DNA of 64,000 bases from positions 1,550,001 through 1,614,000 of the forward strand of contig CP119311.1 in assembly GCA_029202545.1 (NCBI GenBank), in the 5' to 3' direction. Shown here in pieces: positions 35,355-43,784 of this stretch; positions within the stretch are counted from its first letter, which is position 1, and each line of letters opens with the position of its first letter. Under the pieces are notes generated by a model. It made no database searches. It was not told where the DNA came from and worked only from the letters and a program-made list of their open reading frames with translations. The stretch comes from Candidatus Pseudobacter hemicellulosilyticus. GTDB lineage: Bacteria > Bacteroidota > Bacteroidia > Chitinophagales > Chitinophagaceae. Position numbers and translations under genes: made by a program.

Positions 35355-36764
35355 ATGGCAAAAAAGAACCTGGTATTGTCTTCTGTTACCGTACAGGATT
35401 ATGCGGCGGAAGGCAAGGCCCTGACCAAACAGGATGGCAAAGTGATCTTCATTGAAGGGGCTGTACCCGGCGATGTGGTGGATGTTCGCCTGTCCAAGAA
35501 CAAAAAAGAGTGGGCCGAAGGCAAGGCCATTCATTTTCATAGCTTCTCGCCCCAGCGGGTAGACCCCTTCTGCGGGCATTTTGGCGTTTGTGGCGGCTGT
35601 AAATGGCAGATGCTGCCGTACGAGCAGCAGCTGCGCTACAAGCAGCAGGAAGTGGAGCAGAACCTGAAGCGGATCGGTAAAGTGCCGCTGCCGGCACTGG
35701 AACCTATCCTCGGCTGCGAATCTTCCACCCGCTACCGGAACAAACTGGAATTTACTTTCAGCAACAAACGTTACCTGCTGCCTGAAGAAGTGAGCAGCGG
35801 GGCCGATGTTCCCCAGGAAAATGCGCTGGGCTTCCATGTACCCCGCCTGTTTGACAAGATCATTGATATCCAGACCTGCCACCTGATGGCCGAGCCGACC
35901 AATGCCATCAAGAATACCATCCGTGACTTTGCAAAAGCACAGGGCTATACTTTTTATGATATCCGGCAGCATGAGGGCTGGCTGCGCACCCTGATCATCC
36001 GCGTTTGCAGCACCGGTGAGACCATGGTCAATGTCTGCTTCGGCTACGAGGATAAAAGTGAAAGGGTAAAGCTGTTTGACCATCTCCTGCAGCAGGTGCC
36101 GGGCATCACCACCCTCCTGTATACCATCAACCCCAAAAAGAACGATACCATCTACGACCTGGAGCCTGTTGCCTACCACGGCAACGGGTATATTACCGAG
36201 AAACTGGAAGACCTCCGGTTCAAGATCGGTCCAAAATCCTTTTTCCAGACCAATTCCCGACAGGGCGAGCGGTTATACCAGGTAACCCGCGAATTTGCGG
36301 AGCTGACCGGTAAGGAAACTGTGTACGACCTGTATTGCGGAACAGGCAGCATTGGGCTTTTTGTGGCGCAGCAGGCCCAAAAGATCATTGGTGTGGAAGT
36401 GATCAAAGAAGCCATCGACGATGCCAAAGAAAATGCCCTGCTCAACGGCATTCAGCATGCTGAATTTTTTGCAGGGGATGTGATTGATGTTTGCGACGAT
36501 GTTTTTTTCCAGACCCATGGCCGGCCGGATGTGATCATCACCGATCCTCCCAGGGCCGGGATGCACGAAAAGCTGGTGCAGAAGCTCCTGGACATGGAAG
36601 CGCCGCTGGTAGTATATGTAAGCTGTAATCCTGCCACGCAGGCCAGGGACCTGGCCCGGCTGGGTGAAAAGTATGACGTAACCAGGATCAGGCCGGTTGA
36701 CATGTTCCCACATACCCACCATATAGAAAATGTAGTGCAGCTCCGGCTGCGGAAAAATCAATAA
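35355..36764 (+). CDS. rlmD: 23S rRNA (uracil-1939-C5)-methyltransferase
   Basis: A 469-residue TrmA/RumA-type enzyme. The N-terminal TRAM domain covers residues 1 to about 60. The iron-sulfur cluster cysteines C73, C79 and C82 are in FCGHFGVCGGC, with a fourth in IQTCHL. The C-terminal Rossmann fold has DLYCGTGSIGLF, ITDPPRAGMHEKL and the catalytic cysteine in YVSCNPATQARDL. I assign RlmD by the cluster motif and length; the RlmC/TrmA activities of related proteins cannot be excluded from sequence alone. The first rhomboid gene follows after 11 bp. Confidence 0.9.
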   Translation: MAKKNLVLSSVTVQDYAAEGKALTKQDGKVIFIEGAVPGDVVDVRLSKNKKEWAEGKAIHFHSFSPQRVDPFCGHFGVCGGCKWQMLPYEQQLRYKQQEVEQNLKRIGKVPLPALEPILGCESSTRYRNKLEFTFSNKRYLLPEEVSSGADVPQENALGFHVPRLFDKIIDIQTCHLMAEPTNAIKNTIRDFAKAQGYTFYDIRQHEGWLRTLIIRVCSTGETMVNVCFGYEDKSERVKLFDHLLQQVPGITTLLYTINPKKNDTIYDLEPVAYHGNGYITEKLEDLRFKIGPKSFFQTNSRQGERLYQVTREFAELTGKETVYDLYCGTGSIGLFVAQQAQKIIGVEVIKEAIDDAKENALLNGIQHAEFFAGDVIDVCDDVFFQTHGRPDVIITDPPRAGMHEKLVQKLLDMEAPLVVYVSCNPATQARDLARLGEKYDVTRIRPVDMFPHTHHIENVVQLRLRKNQ

Positions 36765-36775
36765 TTTTAGCGCCT

Positions 36776-37480
36776 ATGTACCAAATGAGGCCCGGCGGCT
36801 TCAGCAATATGCCGCCCGTTATAAAGAATTTACTGGTTATCAATGTAGGAGTTTTCTTATTGCAGATGGCTTTTGACAGCAAGGGCTCACCGGCCCTGGA
36901 AAACCTGTTTGCCCTACACACTGTCCAGTCCGTTTACTTCAAACCCCACCAGCTGGTCACCCACCTGTTCATGCATGGCGGGTTTGGTCACCTATTGTTC
37001 AATATGCTGGCCCTTTGGATGTTTGGCGCTACCCTGGAAAACCGCTGGGGCTCCAAGCGTTTCCTGATCTTTTATATGGCTTCGGGGCTGGGTGCGGCTT
37101 TGCTGCACCTGGGCGTACTGTATATGGAAATGGAGCCGGTCATGGAAGCCTTCCGCGGGCTGAGCCTGACGGAACAGCAGGAGCTGCTGTATGATCCCCG
37201 GTTCCGTGTCAATGTTGCCACGATAGGTGCTTCCGGCGCTGTGTTCGGCTGCCTGGCGGCTTTTGCCTATCTGTTTCCCAATACAGAGATCTATATTTAT
37301 TTCCTGTTCCCGGTCAAGGCCAAATGGTTTGTGCTGTTCTATGCCGCCATGGAACTGTACCTGGGCGTACAGAACTCTGCCGGCGATTCCGTAGCCCACT
37401 GGGCGCATCTCGGCGGCGCACTGGTAGGTTTTCTGCTGGTACTGTACTGGAACCGGACGGACAGGCGCAATTTTTACTGA
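36776..37480 (+). CDS. Rhomboid intramembrane serine protease
   Basis: A 234-residue polytopic protein with about six transmembrane helices. The catalytic serine is S153 in GASGAVFG and its histidine H211 in VAHWAHLGGALVG. The L1-loop/TM2 motif THLFMHGGFGHLLFNMLALWMFG is typical. Between TM helices 3 and 4 there is an insert of about 30 residues (EMEPVMEAFRGLSLTEQQELLYDPRFR). It cleaves transmembrane segments of unknown targets. A second rhomboid lies 105 bp downstream, and both probably share a transcript with rlmD. Confidence 0.93.
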   Translation: MYQMRPGGFSNMPPVIKNLLVINVGVFLLQMAFDSKGSPALENLFALHTVQSVYFKPHQLVTHLFMHGGFGHLLFNMLALWMFGATLENRWGSKRFLIFYMASGLGAALLHLGVLYMEMEPVMEAFRGLSLTEQQELLYDPRFRVNVATIGASGAVFGCLAAFAYLFPNTEIYIYFLFPVKAKWFVLFYAAMELYLGVQNSAGDSVAHWAHLGGALVGFLLVLYWNRTDRRNFY

Positions 37481-37584
37481 GCCGGCCCAACTATCTGACC
37501 CTAAATACTGTTAAATAGCCAGCCCAGCCCGGGACTTGTGGTAGTTCTGACGGGTGTTTTGTACATTCACTGAAAAATTTTCTT

Positions 37585-38508
37585 GTGCTGAGGGAAAACC
37601 GATACAAAAGAAAAATACTACTGGGCCAGGATGGCAATTCCCTGATGTTATTGCTGGCGATCCTGGCTATCGTATTCTGCCTCTTCAAATTCATGATGGT
37701 GGTTTACGATATGTCCGACTGGGGCAAGGCTGCCTATTACACCAACATACTGGACTGGTTCCGGATGCCTGCGGATCTGGGCAAGCTGGGCAGCAGGCCC
37801 TGGACGCCTTTCACCTACATGTTCATCCATGATGGCGTTTTCCATATGCTCGGCAATGTGATCTGGCTATGGGCCTTTGGGTATATCATGCAGGACCTCA
37901 CCGGTAATGGCAAGATCATTCCCCTGTTCATTTACGGAGGACTGGCTGGCGCCGCCTTTTTCCTGATCAGCTATAACCTTTTCCCCAAACTGGCGCCCGT
38001 TGCCCCTTTCGCCAGCCTGGAAGGCGCCTCAGCAGGTGTGATGGCTATTGTAATAGCCACTACCACCCTGGCCCCCAACTACCGCATCTTCCCCATGATC
38101 TATGGTGGTATCCCACTCTGGGTGCTTACCCTCATTTTCGTGGTCATTGATTTTGCACAGATACCTGTCAGCAATACCGGCGGACACCTAGCCCACCTGG
38201 CTGGCGCTGCCATCGGTTTTGTATACGTGAAACAATTACAGAGAGGCCGCGACTGGGCCGCCTGGATGACTGATTTCTTCAGCTGGGTCGGCAATCTTTT
38301 CAATCCCGATAAGCACAACTGGAAAAAAACAGCCAGGCAGGAACTGCACTACAACGCACGCGGCACCACGCCTTTCAAAAAGGTTCCCAACATCACGCAG
38401 AAGCGCATCGACGAAATTCTCGATAAGATCAATCAACAGGGTTATCGCTACCTCACAGAAGAGGAAAAAGAGATCCTGAAACGAGCAGCTGAAGACGAAG
38501 AATTGTAA
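37585..38508 (+). CDS. Rhomboid intramembrane serine protease with cytoplasmic tail
   Basis: A 307-residue rhomboid, started at the GTG at 37585; no ATG is in frame before the first membrane helix. The catalytic pair is S149 (GASAGVMAI) and H204 (GGHLAHLAGAAIG); HDGVFHMLGNVIWLWAFG marks the TM2 region. After the membrane part a ~70-residue soluble tail ends ITQKRIDEILDKINQQGYRYLTEEEKEILKRA, the DUF6576-type tail seen on Bacteroidota rhomboids. It is 9 bp before the EEP-family gene, so the two are cotranscribed. Confidence 0.93.
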   Translation: MLRENRYKRKILLGQDGNSLMLLLAILAIVFCLFKFMMVVYDMSDWGKAAYYTNILDWFRMPADLGKLGSRPWTPFTYMFIHDGVFHMLGNVIWLWAFGYIMQDLTGNGKIIPLFIYGGLAGAAFFLISYNLFPKLAPVAPFASLEGASAGVMAIVIATTTLAPNYRIFPMIYGGIPLWVLTLIFVVIDFAQIPVSNTGGHLAHLAGAAIGFVYVKQLQRGRDWAAWMTDFFSWVGNLFNPDKHNWKKTARQELHYNARGTTPFKKVPNITQKRIDEILDKINQQGYRYLTEEEKEILKRAAEDEEL

Positions 38509-38517
38509 TTTTAAGGA

Positions 38518-39645
38518 ATGGCCTTCCGGAAGTTCACCAAGCGATTTTTCATTATTACCAACGTCATCATAGTGGCGTTGTTCCTGCTGGCCTGCGCCAA
38601 TGCTTTCCTGCATCCCGAACGCTGGTGGTTCTTCGCTATCCTGGGCCTGGCTTTTCCATTCCTGCTCCTGGCCACAGGATTATTCTCGCTTTTATGGCTC
38701 CTGTTCCGCTCCCGCTGGATATTCCTTTCCCTGGCAGCCCTGGCACTGGGTTATACCAATATCCGGGCGCTGATGGCTTTTCATTTTTCCGAACCTTTTA
38801 AAGCCGAAAAAGAAGCCCGGGCCATCCGTGTGCTGAGCTGGAATGTGAAATGGTTTGACGAGCAGACCAAGGAAGACAAGGGCAGGGAAAGTAACCGGCA
38901 GGCCATGCTGGATTTTATCCGGGAGTCCGATGCCGATATCCTCTGCTTCCAGGAATATTTTGAACCTACCGGTCATGCCAGTTATAATAACAGCAGGGAA
39001 TTAGCCCGCATGGGTTATCCATACTGCTTCAAAGTGGTGGATTTTTCACGCCCCAAAAACTACGAAGTTGGGGTAGCTATCTTCTCCCGTTTCCCTATTA
39101 CCGATTCTCTGCGCGTACGCTATAATACACCTATCGTGAACAGGGCCGCAGAAAGCCTGATTGCCTGCACCATTAACGTGGAAGGCCAGGATATCCGGGT
39201 ATTCACCACGCACCTGCAATCCGTGCTGCTGCAGAAAAAAGACTACCGGGACCTGGCTATTATCCGCAAAGCGGAAGACAGTATGATGGAAGCTTCCCGG
39301 TCCATTGTCCGCAAACTGAAACAGGGCTACCAGATGCGCGGCGGCCAGGTAGATACCGTGCGCAGCCTGCTGGACAAAAGCCAGCTGCCGGAGGTCATCT
39401 GCGGCGATTACAATGATGTACCCAATTCCTACACCTATTTCCGGATCCGGGGCGACCGCCAGGATGCCTTTGTGGAAAAGAGCAGCGGTCTGGGGCGGAC
39501 CTTTGCCACTATCTCCTCCACCCTCCGGATAGATTATATCATGGCGGACCGCCGTTTTGAGGTGTTGCAGTACAAACGGCACCTGCTACCCTATTCTGAC
39601 CATTATCCCGTGGTGGCCGATCTGCGGCTCGCCGCCGCTCAATAA
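38518..39645 (+). CDS. Endonuclease/exonuclease/phosphatase family protein, membrane-anchored
   Basis: A 375-residue protein. Two or three hydrophobic segments occupy residues ~10-85 (IITNVIIVALFLLACANAF, FFAILGLAFPFLLLATGLFSLLWLLF). A complete EEP domain follows from about residue 100: VLSWNVKWFD, ILCFQEYF, FTTHLQS, CGDYNDVPNSYTY and SDHYPVVADL, giving the metal and catalytic residues of the DNase I/sphingomyelinase fold. The substrate (nucleic acid or phospholipid headgroup) cannot be told from sequence; membrane anchoring favours an envelope role. It is cotranscribed with the rhomboids. Confidence 0.9.
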   Translation: MAFRKFTKRFFIITNVIIVALFLLACANAFLHPERWWFFAILGLAFPFLLLATGLFSLLWLLFRSRWIFLSLAALALGYTNIRALMAFHFSEPFKAEKEARAIRVLSWNVKWFDEQTKEDKGRESNRQAMLDFIRESDADILCFQEYFEPTGHASYNNSRELARMGYPYCFKVVDFSRPKNYEVGVAIFSRFPITDSLRVRYNTPIVNRAAESLIACTINVEGQDIRVFTTHLQSVLLQKKDYRDLAIIRKAEDSMMEASRSIVRKLKQGYQMRGGQVDTVRSLLDKSQLPEVICGDYNDVPNSYTYFRIRGDRQDAFVEKSSGLGRTFATISSTLRIDYIMADRRFEVLQYKRHLLPYSDHYPVVADLRLAAAQ

Positions 39646-39651
39646 TTTTCT

Positions 39652-39659
39652 TATATTTG
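39652..39659 (+). promoter_or_regulatory. -7 promoter element ahead of cysS leader
   Basis: TATATTTG, a perfect TAnnTTTG, starts 6 bp after the EEP stop codon. The likely transcription start is at or next to the ATG at 39664, which opens the short cysteine-rich frame. Confidence 0.55.
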
Positions 39660-39663
39660 CTGT

Positions 39664-39726
39664 ATGACATCCCGGTTCTTATCCCTCTGCTGTGTTTGGT
39701 CAACCTGTGCCTGTATGGGCAGGTAA
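39664..39726 (+). CDS. Putative cysteine-rich leader peptide upstream of cysS
   Basis: A 20-codon frame, MTSRFLSLCCVWSTCACMGR, ends in TAA at 39724-39726. Four of its codons are cysteine (TGC TGT at 39688-39693, TGT at 39706 and 39712). It begins 4 nt after a perfect -7 element, the same spacing as several real genes here, so it may be the first thing translated on the cysS mRNA. A small stem (CCTG/CAGG plus CC/GG, about 39704-39723) overlaps the last codons. No terminator-like hairpin follows before the cysS ATG at 39776. Translation and function are unproven; it could be chance. Confidence 0.4.
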   Translation: MTSRFLSLCCVWSTCACMGR

Positions 39727-39775
39727 TCTGTTATTTCTTTGATACCCATTTCCATTCCAGTTACAACAATAATGT

Positions 39776-41281
39776 ATGAGTGAGCTGAAAGTCCTGAATT
39801 CTTACACGAGGCAAAAAGAAGTGTTTATGCCCATCACGCCCGGGCACGTGGGGATGTATGTCTGCGGACCAACCGTAAGCGGGGAAAGCCACCTGGGCCA
39901 TGCCCGTCCCTTTATCACCTTTGACGTAGTATACCGTTACCTCCTGCACCTGGGATACAAAGTGCGGTATGTGCGCAATATTACCGATGCCGGCCACTTT
40001 GAAGAAGAAGGCAGGCAGGCGGAAGACAAGATATCTACCAAGGCCGTCCTGGAAAAGCTGGAGCCCATGGAGCTGGTACAGAAATATACCAACCTCTTTC
40101 ACTGGGCCATGAACCAGTTCAATAATCTGGAGCCCAGCATTGAGCCCACGGCTACCGGTCATATTGTAGAGCAGATTGAAATGATCAAAAAGATCATGGA
40201 AGCCGGTTATGCCTATGCCGCCAATGGCTCCGTGTACTTTGACGTAAAAAAATATGCAGAGACCTATCCCTACGGTAAGCTGAGCGGCCGGATCCTGGAC
40301 GAGCAACTGGAAACCACCCGCGAACTGGATGGCCAGGATGAGAAAAGGAACAAGCAGGATTTTGCTCTCTGGAAAGCAGCCCCGCCGGAACATATCATGC
40401 GCTGGGCAAGCCCCTGGGGACCAGGTTTTCCCGGTTGGCATATTGAGTGCTCTGCCATGAGCACCAAATACCTGGGCGCTGAATTCGATATTCATGGCGG
40501 TGGCATGGACCTGCAGTTCCCGCACCATGAAAGTGAAATTGCCCAGAGTACCGTTTGCAACAAGGAAGTACCGGCCCGTTACTGGCTGCACAATAACATG
40601 ATCACGGTGAACGGTAAGAAGATGGGCAAGAGCTATAACAACCAGATCAAGCTCACTGAAATGTTTGATGGTTCCCATCCTTTGCTGGAGCAGGCCTACA
40701 GTCCCATGACCATTCGTTTCTTCATACTGCAAACCCATTACCGCAGTACGCTGGACTTTGGCAATGAAGCCCTGCAGGCTGCCGAGAAAGGGTTGAAACG
40801 CATATGGGAGGCTTACGAGCACCTGAAGAGGATGGAAGTGTTACGGGAACCTGCACAGGATAATAAAGCCACCGATCCGGAACTGGATGCCAAAGTGAAT
40901 GCACAGCTCAGCGAGCTGGATGAATTCATGAATGACGACTTCAATACGGCAAAGGTCCTGGCCAATCTGTTTGAGCTGGTGCCGGTGATCAATTCCATCA
41001 AGGACAGGCACCTGCCGGCCAATGTGCTGGCGCCCGATACGCTGGAACGTCTGCAGCAGTATTTTGAAAATTACCTGGAGAACATCTTCGGGCTGCGCAG
41101 CGAGACCCAGCAGGATGATGGCAAACTGAATGGCGTACTGGACCTGCTGATAGATATCCGCAAAGAAGCCAGGACCCGGAAGGATTATGCCACTTCCGAC
41201 AAGATCCGCAACCAGCTGCAGGAGTTGGGCATCCTGCTCAAGGATGAAAAAGACGGGTCTGTAGGTTACTCTTTCCTGTAA
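39776..41281 (+). CDS. cysS: Cysteinyl-tRNA synthetase
   Basis: A 501-residue class I synthetase that charges tRNA-Cys. The N-terminal zinc/HIGH region reads MYVCGPTVSGESHLGHAR (HLGH variant). The tRNA-binding GWHIECSAMS and zinc ligands in DLQFPHHESEIAQS are present, and the KMSKS loop appears as KKMGKSYNN. The helical anticodon-binding part and DALR-like C-terminus end in RNQLQELGILLKDEKDG. Length and motifs are normal. It is preceded by a short cysteine-rich open frame and followed by a perfect palindromic terminator. Confidence 0.97.
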   Translation: MSELKVLNSYTRQKEVFMPITPGHVGMYVCGPTVSGESHLGHARPFITFDVVYRYLLHLGYKVRYVRNITDAGHFEEEGRQAEDKISTKAVLEKLEPMELVQKYTNLFHWAMNQFNNLEPSIEPTATGHIVEQIEMIKKIMEAGYAYAANGSVYFDVKKYAETYPYGKLSGRILDEQLETTRELDGQDEKRNKQDFALWKAAPPEHIMRWASPWGPGFPGWHIECSAMSTKYLGAEFDIHGGGMDLQFPHHESEIAQSTVCNKEVPARYWLHNNMITVNGKKMGKSYNNQIKLTEMFDGSHPLLEQAYSPMTIRFFILQTHYRSTLDFGNEALQAAEKGLKRIWEAYEHLKRMEVLREPAQDNKATDPELDAKVNAQLSELDEFMNDDFNTAKVLANLFELVPVINSIKDRHLPANVLAPDTLERLQQYFENYLENIFGLRSETQQDDGKLNGVLDLLIDIRKEARTRKDYATSDKIRNQLQELGILLKDEKDGSVGYSFL

Positions 41282-41295
41282 GTAAACTTTTATAC

Positions 41296-41330
41296 GGCCG
41301 GCAACAGCAGCTGCTGTTGCCGGCCTTTTT
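41296..41330 (+). terminator. Palindromic terminator after cysS
   Basis: A perfect 30-bp palindrome (left half GGCCGGCAACAGCAG at 41296-41310) followed by five T. It lies 15 bp after the cysS stop and separates it from the convergent mnmD gene. Confidence 0.9.
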
Positions 41331-41344
41331 ATGCCCGGTTGTTT

Positions 41345-42067
41345 TTATACAGGCACGCTGGCGCGGACCATTTCCCGTTTGCCCCAGGGTCCCGGAATTT
41401 TTTCTATTGTAAATCCCGCCGCCTGCATCGCCTTTCGTACAATGCTTTTGGAGCAATAGGTAGTGAGCAGCCCTCCCGGGCGCATCAGCAGGAACAATTG
41501 CCGGAAACTGTCTTCTGTCCATAACTCCGGCTGGGAGATGGGAGCAAAGGCGTCAAAATAAACCAGGTGGAAACGGTGATCAGCATCCGGCTGATCAACA
41601 GCAGGGGCAGCGGCGATGGCCTGCCGGCAGAATGCCTCCAGTGTCTGCTGGTATTTGGTGAAGCGGAAATAAGGGCTTACAGGTACAGGCTGTTCCCAGG
41701 CACCCGTGTGCAATTGCTCAAACAGCGGTTGATAAGCTGCTTGCTGTAATTGAATGCAGTAATTGAGTTGGGGGAGAAAAGCCGGTTCCAGCGGGAAAGC
41801 TTCCACTGTGCTGTATTCCACTTGCTGCCGGCCGCTGTCTGCTTCCAGGAGGGTCAGCAGGGCATTGAGGCCGGTGCCAAAGCCCATTTCCAGGATACAG
41901 ACAGGGCCTGCTGGCGCAGCGGTAGCCAGTAAATGCCGGTAGGCGGCTTCTATGAATATATGGGTGGATTCCTGGATGGCGCCATGCAGGGAATGGAACG
42001 TGATGCCTGCATCCGGAATAGCGATCGTTACCGATCCATCTGCTGTGGGTTGAATCCTGCGTTCCAT
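41345..42067 (-). CDS. mnmD: tRNA 5-methylaminomethyl-2-thiouridine methyltransferase, stand-alone
   Basis: A 240-residue enzyme, started at 42067 (MERRIQPTADGSVTIAIPDAGITFHSLHGA). It corresponds to the N-terminal domain of E. coli MnmC: HSLHGAIQESTHIFIEAAY, SAM motif ILEMGFGTGLNALLTL, YFDAFAPISQPELWTEDSF and TYCSKSIVRKAMQAAGF. It makes the final methylation of mnm5s2U34 in certain tRNAs. The oxidase half of MnmC is absent, as is normal for Bacteroidota MnmD. It is divergent from the DNA glycosylase. Confidence 0.92.
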   Translation of the reverse strand: MERRIQPTADGSVTIAIPDAGITFHSLHGAIQESTHIFIEAAYRHLLATAAPAGPVCILEMGFGTGLNALLTLLEADSGRQQVEYSTVEAFPLEPAFLPQLNYCIQLQQAAYQPLFEQLHTGAWEQPVPVSPYFRFTKYQQTLEAFCRQAIAAAPAVDQPDADHRFHLVYFDAFAPISQPELWTEDSFRQLFLLMRPGGLLTTYCSKSIVRKAMQAAGFTIEKIPGPWGKREMVRASVPV

Positions 42068-42146
42068 ACCAGCTGTAAAACTATGAAGGCTTATCAGGAT
42101 GCACAAAAAAATTGATACCTTCAGACACTTAAATCAGCACCCGGTC

Positions 42147-42755
42147 ATGTCCTATACCATTCACCTCAGCAAGGATAAAAAGATCAGCAAGCTGATCAAT
42201 GCGCAGGAGCCCCTGTTGCTGAAGAAACGGAAGAAGATCTGTATCTACCTGATAGCTTCCATCATGAGCCAGCAGCTGTCTGTTAAAGTGGCGGATGTCA
42301 TCTACAAACGTTTCCTGGCCCTTTATGGGGGCAAAGAGCCTACGGCGCAGCAGGTGCTGGACACTCCCCTGGAAACACTGCGGAGTATTGGTCTCTCCAA
42401 TGCAAAGACCAGCTATGTACACAATGTGGCCCGCTTTGCTTTGGAGAGAGGTATGGAGGCTGCGGTACTCAATAAGATGAGTGATGAAGAAGTGATTATT
42501 TATCTCACCGAAATTAAAGGCGTGGGCCGGTGGACGGTGGAGATGCTGCTGATGTTTGCTTTGGGCCGGGAAGATGTATTTGCCCTGGACGACCTGGGCC
42601 TGCAGAATGCCATGATCGGGCTGTACAAGCTGGACCGCAGCGATAAGAAGCTATTCCGCGAAAAACTGCTGACCATCTCCAATAAATGGAGCCCCTACCG
42701 GACCTATGCCGCCCTGCACCTCTGGCGCTGGAAGGACAACAGTCCGGCGAAGTAG
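42147..42755 (+). CDS. DNA-3-methyladenine glycosylase family (HhH-GPD)
   Basis: A 202-residue base-excision repair protein, started at 42147 (MSYTIHLSKDKKISKLI); an in-frame ATG at 42099 lies within the mnmD promoter region. The helix-hairpin-helix motif is EIKGVGRWTVEMLLMFALG, with the catalytic aspartate in FALDDLGLQNAM; ASIMSQQLSVKVADVIYKRF marks the AlkA-like helical core. It lacks the N-terminal beta domain of E. coli AlkA, giving the compact form common in many bacteria. It probably removes alkylated purines. Confidence 0.9.
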   Translation: MSYTIHLSKDKKISKLINAQEPLLLKKRKKICIYLIASIMSQQLSVKVADVIYKRFLALYGGKEPTAQQVLDTPLETLRSIGLSNAKTSYVHNVARFALERGMEAAVLNKMSDEEVIIYLTEIKGVGRWTVEMLLMFALGREDVFALDDLGLQNAMIGLYKLDRSDKKLFREKLLTISNKWSPYRTYAALHLWRWKDNSPAK

Positions 42756-42757
42756 CC

Positions 42758-42765
42758 TATATTTG
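42758..42765 (+). promoter_or_regulatory. -7 promoter element of YCF48-like gene
   Basis: TATATTTG, a perfect TAnnTTTG, directly after the glycosylase stop codon and 32 nt before the ATG at 42798. Confidence 0.5.
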
Positions 42766-42797
42766 CGCTCATTACTGATTGAACTAAACCTGGTCCC

Positions 42798-43772
42798 ATG
42801 CAACCTGCCCCACTACGTTATTTCTTTGCTCTTTCAATCCTGCTCGCTCCCCTGTTGTTTTCCTGTGGTAAAGACGATGATACTGAGCCTCCCGCGCCTG
42901 TTACGAAAGATTCTGTTGGTGCTGGCTGGAAGGCTATCACGCGCAATGAAAATTATACCTTTTTAGACCTCTCCTTCCAGGATGGGGCCCACGGCTTTGC
43001 TGCGGGTACTGTTGTTGCCAAAACAACGGATAGCGGCAAAACCTGGCAAAAGCTGTCATTAGGACAAGCTGATCCCCTGGCGCGGCTTTCCTTTATGCAG
43101 TTCTTTTCCAAAGAGCGTGGCTATGTGCTGGATGCCGGCGTTATTTACAAAACTGTTGACGGAGGAAATACCTGGACAATGCACAAGTATGGTACAGGTC
43201 AGGCAAATACGATGTTCTTTCTGAATGAACAAACAGGTTTTGCTTCTTCTGCCAGCGGATTATACAGGACGGATGACGGGGCTGCTACCTGGAAGCAATT
43301 GGATGTGAAGGGCAGGCTGGTGCCAGGCATTTTCTTCCTGGATTCCCTGAATGGCTGGATCGGAGATATGAGTACCATTCAACGGACTACGGATGGTGGC
43401 AAAACCTTCCAGTCACAAAATGTGAATACAGGCGTAGTGTTCGGTCTTGTATTTCTTGATATGGATAATGGCTGGGCAATTGATGTCAAAGGGAGGTTAT
43501 GGAAAACAACGGATGGGGGACTGAACTGGCAAAATATCCACAGCTTTAAAGAAGGCAATACTTTCGGCAACCTGCATTTCTTTGATAAGGACAATGGCTA
43601 TGTATTGTACGGTAAGGGCATTTATAAAATTGCCAATGGCGGAATTACTATTACAAAAGAACTGCAACTCGATGAGTCGCAGTCCAATCTATTCGCAGAT
43701 TTTTACTTTACAGACAGGGATCATGGCTGGGCCACTACCTACTCACAACTTTTCTTCAGGTTCAAACGATAA
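42798..43772 (+). CDS. YCF48/BNR-repeat lipoprotein
   Basis: A 324-residue lipoprotein with signal MQPAPLRYFFALSILLAPLLFSC (cysteine at residue 23). The mature protein has five or six repeats with Asp-box/YCF48 signatures: TTDSGKTWQKL, TVDGGNTWTMH, TDDGAATWKQL, TTDGGKTFQSQ and TTDGGLNWQNI, separated by RGYVLDAG- and NGWIGDMS-type strands. This predicts a beta-propeller like the photosystem assembly factor HCF136/YCF48, but in non-photosynthetic bacteria the function is unknown. Base composition is visibly less GC-rich than the neighbours. Confidence 0.85.
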   Translation: MQPAPLRYFFALSILLAPLLFSCGKDDDTEPPAPVTKDSVGAGWKAITRNENYTFLDLSFQDGAHGFAAGTVVAKTTDSGKTWQKLSLGQADPLARLSFMQFFSKERGYVLDAGVIYKTVDGGNTWTMHKYGTGQANTMFFLNEQTGFASSASGLYRTDDGAATWKQLDVKGRLVPGIFFLDSLNGWIGDMSTIQRTTDGGKTFQSQNVNTGVVFGLVFLDMDNGWAIDVKGRLWKTTDGGLNWQNIHSFKEGNTFGNLHFFDKDNGYVLYGKGIYKIANGGITITKELQLDESQSNLFADFYFTDRDHGWATTYSQLFFRFKR

Positions 43773-43784
43773 GCTGAATGCTTA

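Noticed and set aside
39776..41281. KMGKS in place of KMSKS in cysteinyl-tRNA synthetase
   Set aside because: I considered an inactive enzyme, but this is a tolerated variant in the family and all other motifs are intact.
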